Shown here one piece after another: positions 60,913-64,000 of a stretch of 64,000 bases of DNA. The stretch is from NCBI GenBank assembly GCA_013396915.1, contig VWZL01005003.1:1-64000 (forward strand), given 5' to 3'. The DNA is from Stercorarius parasiticus (taxonomy: Eukaryota > Chordata > Aves > Charadriiformes > Stercorariidae). The notes beneath the pieces are model-generated. The model was not told where the DNA came from. It worked only from the letters and a program-made list of their open reading frames with translations, and made no database searches. The number at the start of each line of letters is the position of its first letter. Within the stretch, counting starts at the first letter, position 1. The position numbers and the translations under genes are program-made.

Positions 60913-63900
60913 TACAGATGCAAGATGGGCTGTTTAATATGCTGAATATGCAAAATAGTGTGTCTGATTTTAGCCTGATACAAATGTATCTACAATACTG
61001 AGCCACTCTAGGTTTACTTCAGCATAATTGAGACTACTCTGACTTGCCCACAGCTATCTGACAGGCCAGTGGCACAGCATAAATAAAACCAAGGCCCTCG
61101 TAGTTCCATGAACTTTCTTTGAACAAAGTATCAATAAGACTGTGTTTGTTCTTTGACAACAGAAGTCTTCTCCAGAATTATATATTCCCTCTCAGTCTTT
61201 GGAATTTGTTTGCTTGGTGGATTTTGTTAGCTTTTTGTTTGTCCCGTATATCTTGAGGTCACTGCAGTTTCTTCCCTCGGCTTCAGTCTTTGTGGATTTA
61301 TTCTGACACAGGAACATATTTTGAAGGGCAAAGTATCTTGGGAGAGGAGTGAAGGACAGTAGATGTGAGGTAGATCTATGGTCCTTTCAGAAATGCTACA
61401 TTGACTAATTGCTATATGTAGCGGTTTCACAGAAGCTAATCAATTTCTTACATAATACATATAGTAGAGGAAGAAGATTTGTAGGTATTAAAATGCAAAC
61501 ATTTCTCACTCTCTGGTAGGACAGAGTATCTTAGACATTACAGAAGAATTTTAAAACTGTGGATGAGAACATTGTCATTATTGAAAGATGGAATTTAGCC
61601 AAGAAAATGGAAGAAACATGTCTGTTCCTGGAAAAAGCCTTATCTCCAACTACTCAGAAAAATCAGCTGTACTTCTCTTTCAGAGTACTTCAAGTTCTTC
61701 AGTTCTTTTTAGCATAACAGACCCAGCATGTATAAAAGGATCAGTTAGGAACTGAGTAAAAGGCGCATTTCTGAAATGAAGCACCAATGCATATTATAGC
61801 TTATACCGATCCTTTGTGGCTACACAAGGTCAAATTTTCAAGGGCACTTTTTTCTTTTTTTTTCCTGTAGAATGGGTGAGTTTTTGATTTTTTCCTATGC
61901 TGAGTCATTTGATTACAGTACTCTGCTTTTTCCTTACGTTTCTCATTTTGCTGCAAAACATACCCCTATTATTACAGAATATAAATTTTCACAGAAATTT
62001 CCCATGTGTTTTTGTTTTGTTTTGTAGAGTTGTGCTTTTGTCACGGTATTGCGTCACAAATGCACATTTTTTACTAGTGTTTGTGCTCCGTATTAAAAGC
62101 TCAGTAGTATTCTACTGTACGCTTCATCTTACTCTGAGAAGCAGAGGGAGTGTATTGCACTGTGAAAGCAAAGGAAACTAAATATTTGAGCTCCCCTGTT
62201 TGTTTGATATTGTGCCATTTTTTAAGTATCCCTTGAAGATAGGTTTTGCAGGTCAATCCACTCAGACCCGTTGTCATCTGAAGTGATTGATGTTGTTATT
62301 GTGTCTGATCTTAATCAACTGAGCCAGTCAACCACAGTGACATAGTAATAGAAATCTCTTGTAGATATATAAACCAAATTAGTTTATTAATGTATGCAAG
62401 TATAACTTCATACAAAGTGTAGGTGAATTGAGGTGTTAGCCAGGTTGGGAGGAGCTTTCTGAATGAAGGCCGGTCAAGCATAGAAGGTAACAGCTGGTCA
62501 GCTAATATGACTATTGCAGCTTCAAAGAAGGGTGGGAGAGAAGAGGGAGGTCAGAATCTTTTTCTGAATGTGTTTGAGGTAAGTATACTGAGTCCTGTTG
62601 GGATTTCTGGAGAATCCCCCCAGAGGGTATAACTATAAAGTCTTGTTCACTAGATCAAGGTTTCCTCTGTGGTATGACCTGGAGATGCAGGGCACATAGG
62701 AAGAGACAGCTGTTGGTTAGGGGGTGCAAGGAAGAAAAAAGATCAGAACAACTGCATGCAGGCAGAGATTTCTAATCAGACTTCCAGTTCTGACCTCAAT
62801 GTAAATAATTTAACCCTGATTTTTCATTAATTTCTTCACTTGCCTCTTTTAGAAAGCATTTTTAACTATTCAGTCTATTTGGGATGTTGAAAGTAAATAT
62901 TCTTATTTTAATCTGGTTTTAGATTAGGTGATTTCAGTGTACCGTCTGACATCACTGTATTCCTCAGATAATTGATGAAGCTAAACTTTGAGCTACTGTA
63001 ACACTGTAACAAGGATCCAGCTCCTCAATCCATCACTCAGAGGCACTGTGAAGATAAGAGAATATGCCTAACATTTCACAGGTTGGTTTTGATTGCAGGT
63101 ACTATGGGGATCAGGAAAGGAAAAAATGCCATTGTTGGAAGCATGAGTATTCTTAGGAAGTTTTTGGCAATTCCCAAAACCATGGTTTCAAGAAAGGCAA
63201 ACTCTCACAATACTATTGATTTTCAAAAGCTGTGTGCAGTTACTGGACACATTAAAGGCTGCACTGGTATTAAAGGCTGCACCTGGTTTTAGCAAGGTTG
63301 ATTTGAGAATTTCTGGTTTAGGAAACGTGTGAGAGGTAAGTGACCTTTCCACTGTCCAGCATCCAATTTCACTGTTTTTCACATCGCAGTTTTCCTAAGT
63401 ACCTCATTAGTAAATGTGTCCACGTCCATCTTGAGCCATCTGGAGTCTTGTAACCATGTTGTTGCAAGCCTTTATGGCATCACATTAGAGGGCAGTAGTA
63501 CTGGCAGGGAAGCAAAAAAATAATGTTTGCTAGGAAGAAAGGGCTGAGCTTTGGGGCTGATGTGGGCATGTGTTGAGAGCACAGCTAATGGGCAGCTATC
63601 TTCTTTGTGTACCTTTCCATTCCGCTTGGTGTGCCTAGTATGTCCAGGGCTACTAAAAGGGACCGTTCATGTGCTTTGTGGAAAACAGCTGTTGCTGCTG
63701 TTTTATGAGATTGGTTTGGTTCCCAACTCTGTACGACAGTACTAGGAGTAGTAAGAATTTGGTCCACTACTTTTTGCCAGCACAATAACCTAGCAACACA
63801 TATTTAAATTGCTATCAGTTCAATTTGCTAACTCTTCCTCTGTTGTTTTGGCAGAGATGATCAAGGGACCAATTGCTGTTGTCTTTTTAACTGATTGAAA

Positions 63901-64000
63901 AAATTCCCTGTATGTAGATACCTAGAGGTGGAATAGAAGATTCTAGCAAAGGGAGATGTCCAGGGGGCTGCGCACAGTCTTGCTGGGCATGAGGGAAGTA
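60913..64000. other. Non-coding stretch to the window end
   Basis: AT-rich with short open frames only. The plus-strand frame at 63083-63292 follows an acceptor-like GATTGCAG and ends in a duplicated 18-19 bp unit, but has no identifiable domain. No supported gene. Confidence 0.45.
63251..63287. repeat. 18-19 bp tandem duplication
   Basis: ATTAAAGGCTGCACTGGT (63251-63268) is followed directly by the same unit with one extra C (63269-63287). Confidence 0.7.

Noticed and set aside
63083..63292. 69-codon frame after GATTGCAG as a terminal exon
   Set aside because: No PG motif or family, and its end is built from a simple tandem duplication.

Overview
This is vertebrate nuclear DNA, most likely from a bird. 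It is AT-rich and intron-like, and its repeats are the avian set: CR1 LINE fragments in several subfamilies, a betaretrovirus-like (ERVK-type) endogenous provirus, and LTRs of avian type. One LTR has the TGTCCTGGTTT...AAACCACGACA ends of avian ERVL. No prokaryotic genes, CRISPR array, tRNA or rRNA gene was found, and most open reading frames in the window look like chance.

Region by region. At 1-2820 (minus strand) lies the 5' part of an endogenous retrovirus: a 347-bp LTR, a Lys-type primer-binding site, a leader with a tandem repeat, a broken gag, a dUTPase, and the start of a protease that runs off the left edge. A plus-strand solo LTR of ERVL type lies at 4827-5386. A minus-strand solo LTR at 21957-22658 has a near-perfect 5-bp target duplication. 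A fairly intact CR1 (29053-29545) and two much older CR1/L3-like copies lie at 27.9-31.0 kb. Five more CR1 pieces cluster at 56.9-60.9 kb.

Host coding sequence is sparse. Three plus-strand exon candidates, at 21657-21772, 48177-48263 and 56125-56166, have good splice sites and compatible reading phase. The first encodes a GPGxY-type proline-glycine repeat, as in sperm-tail PG-rich (STPG) proteins. The long introns would suit STPG2, but I cannot confirm the identity without a search. On the minus strand at 46384-46631 is an unidentified, frameshifted, exon-like coding relic.

The window therefore reads as the inside of one long-intron ciliary or sperm-tail gene into which retroelements of several ages have inserted. 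The provirus and the 21957 LTR lie antisense to the proposed gene. I found no convincing new multi-gene system. The points most worth checking are the exon chain, the minus-strand relic, the solo LTR 184 bp from a splice donor, and the lesions and frameshift site of the provirus.
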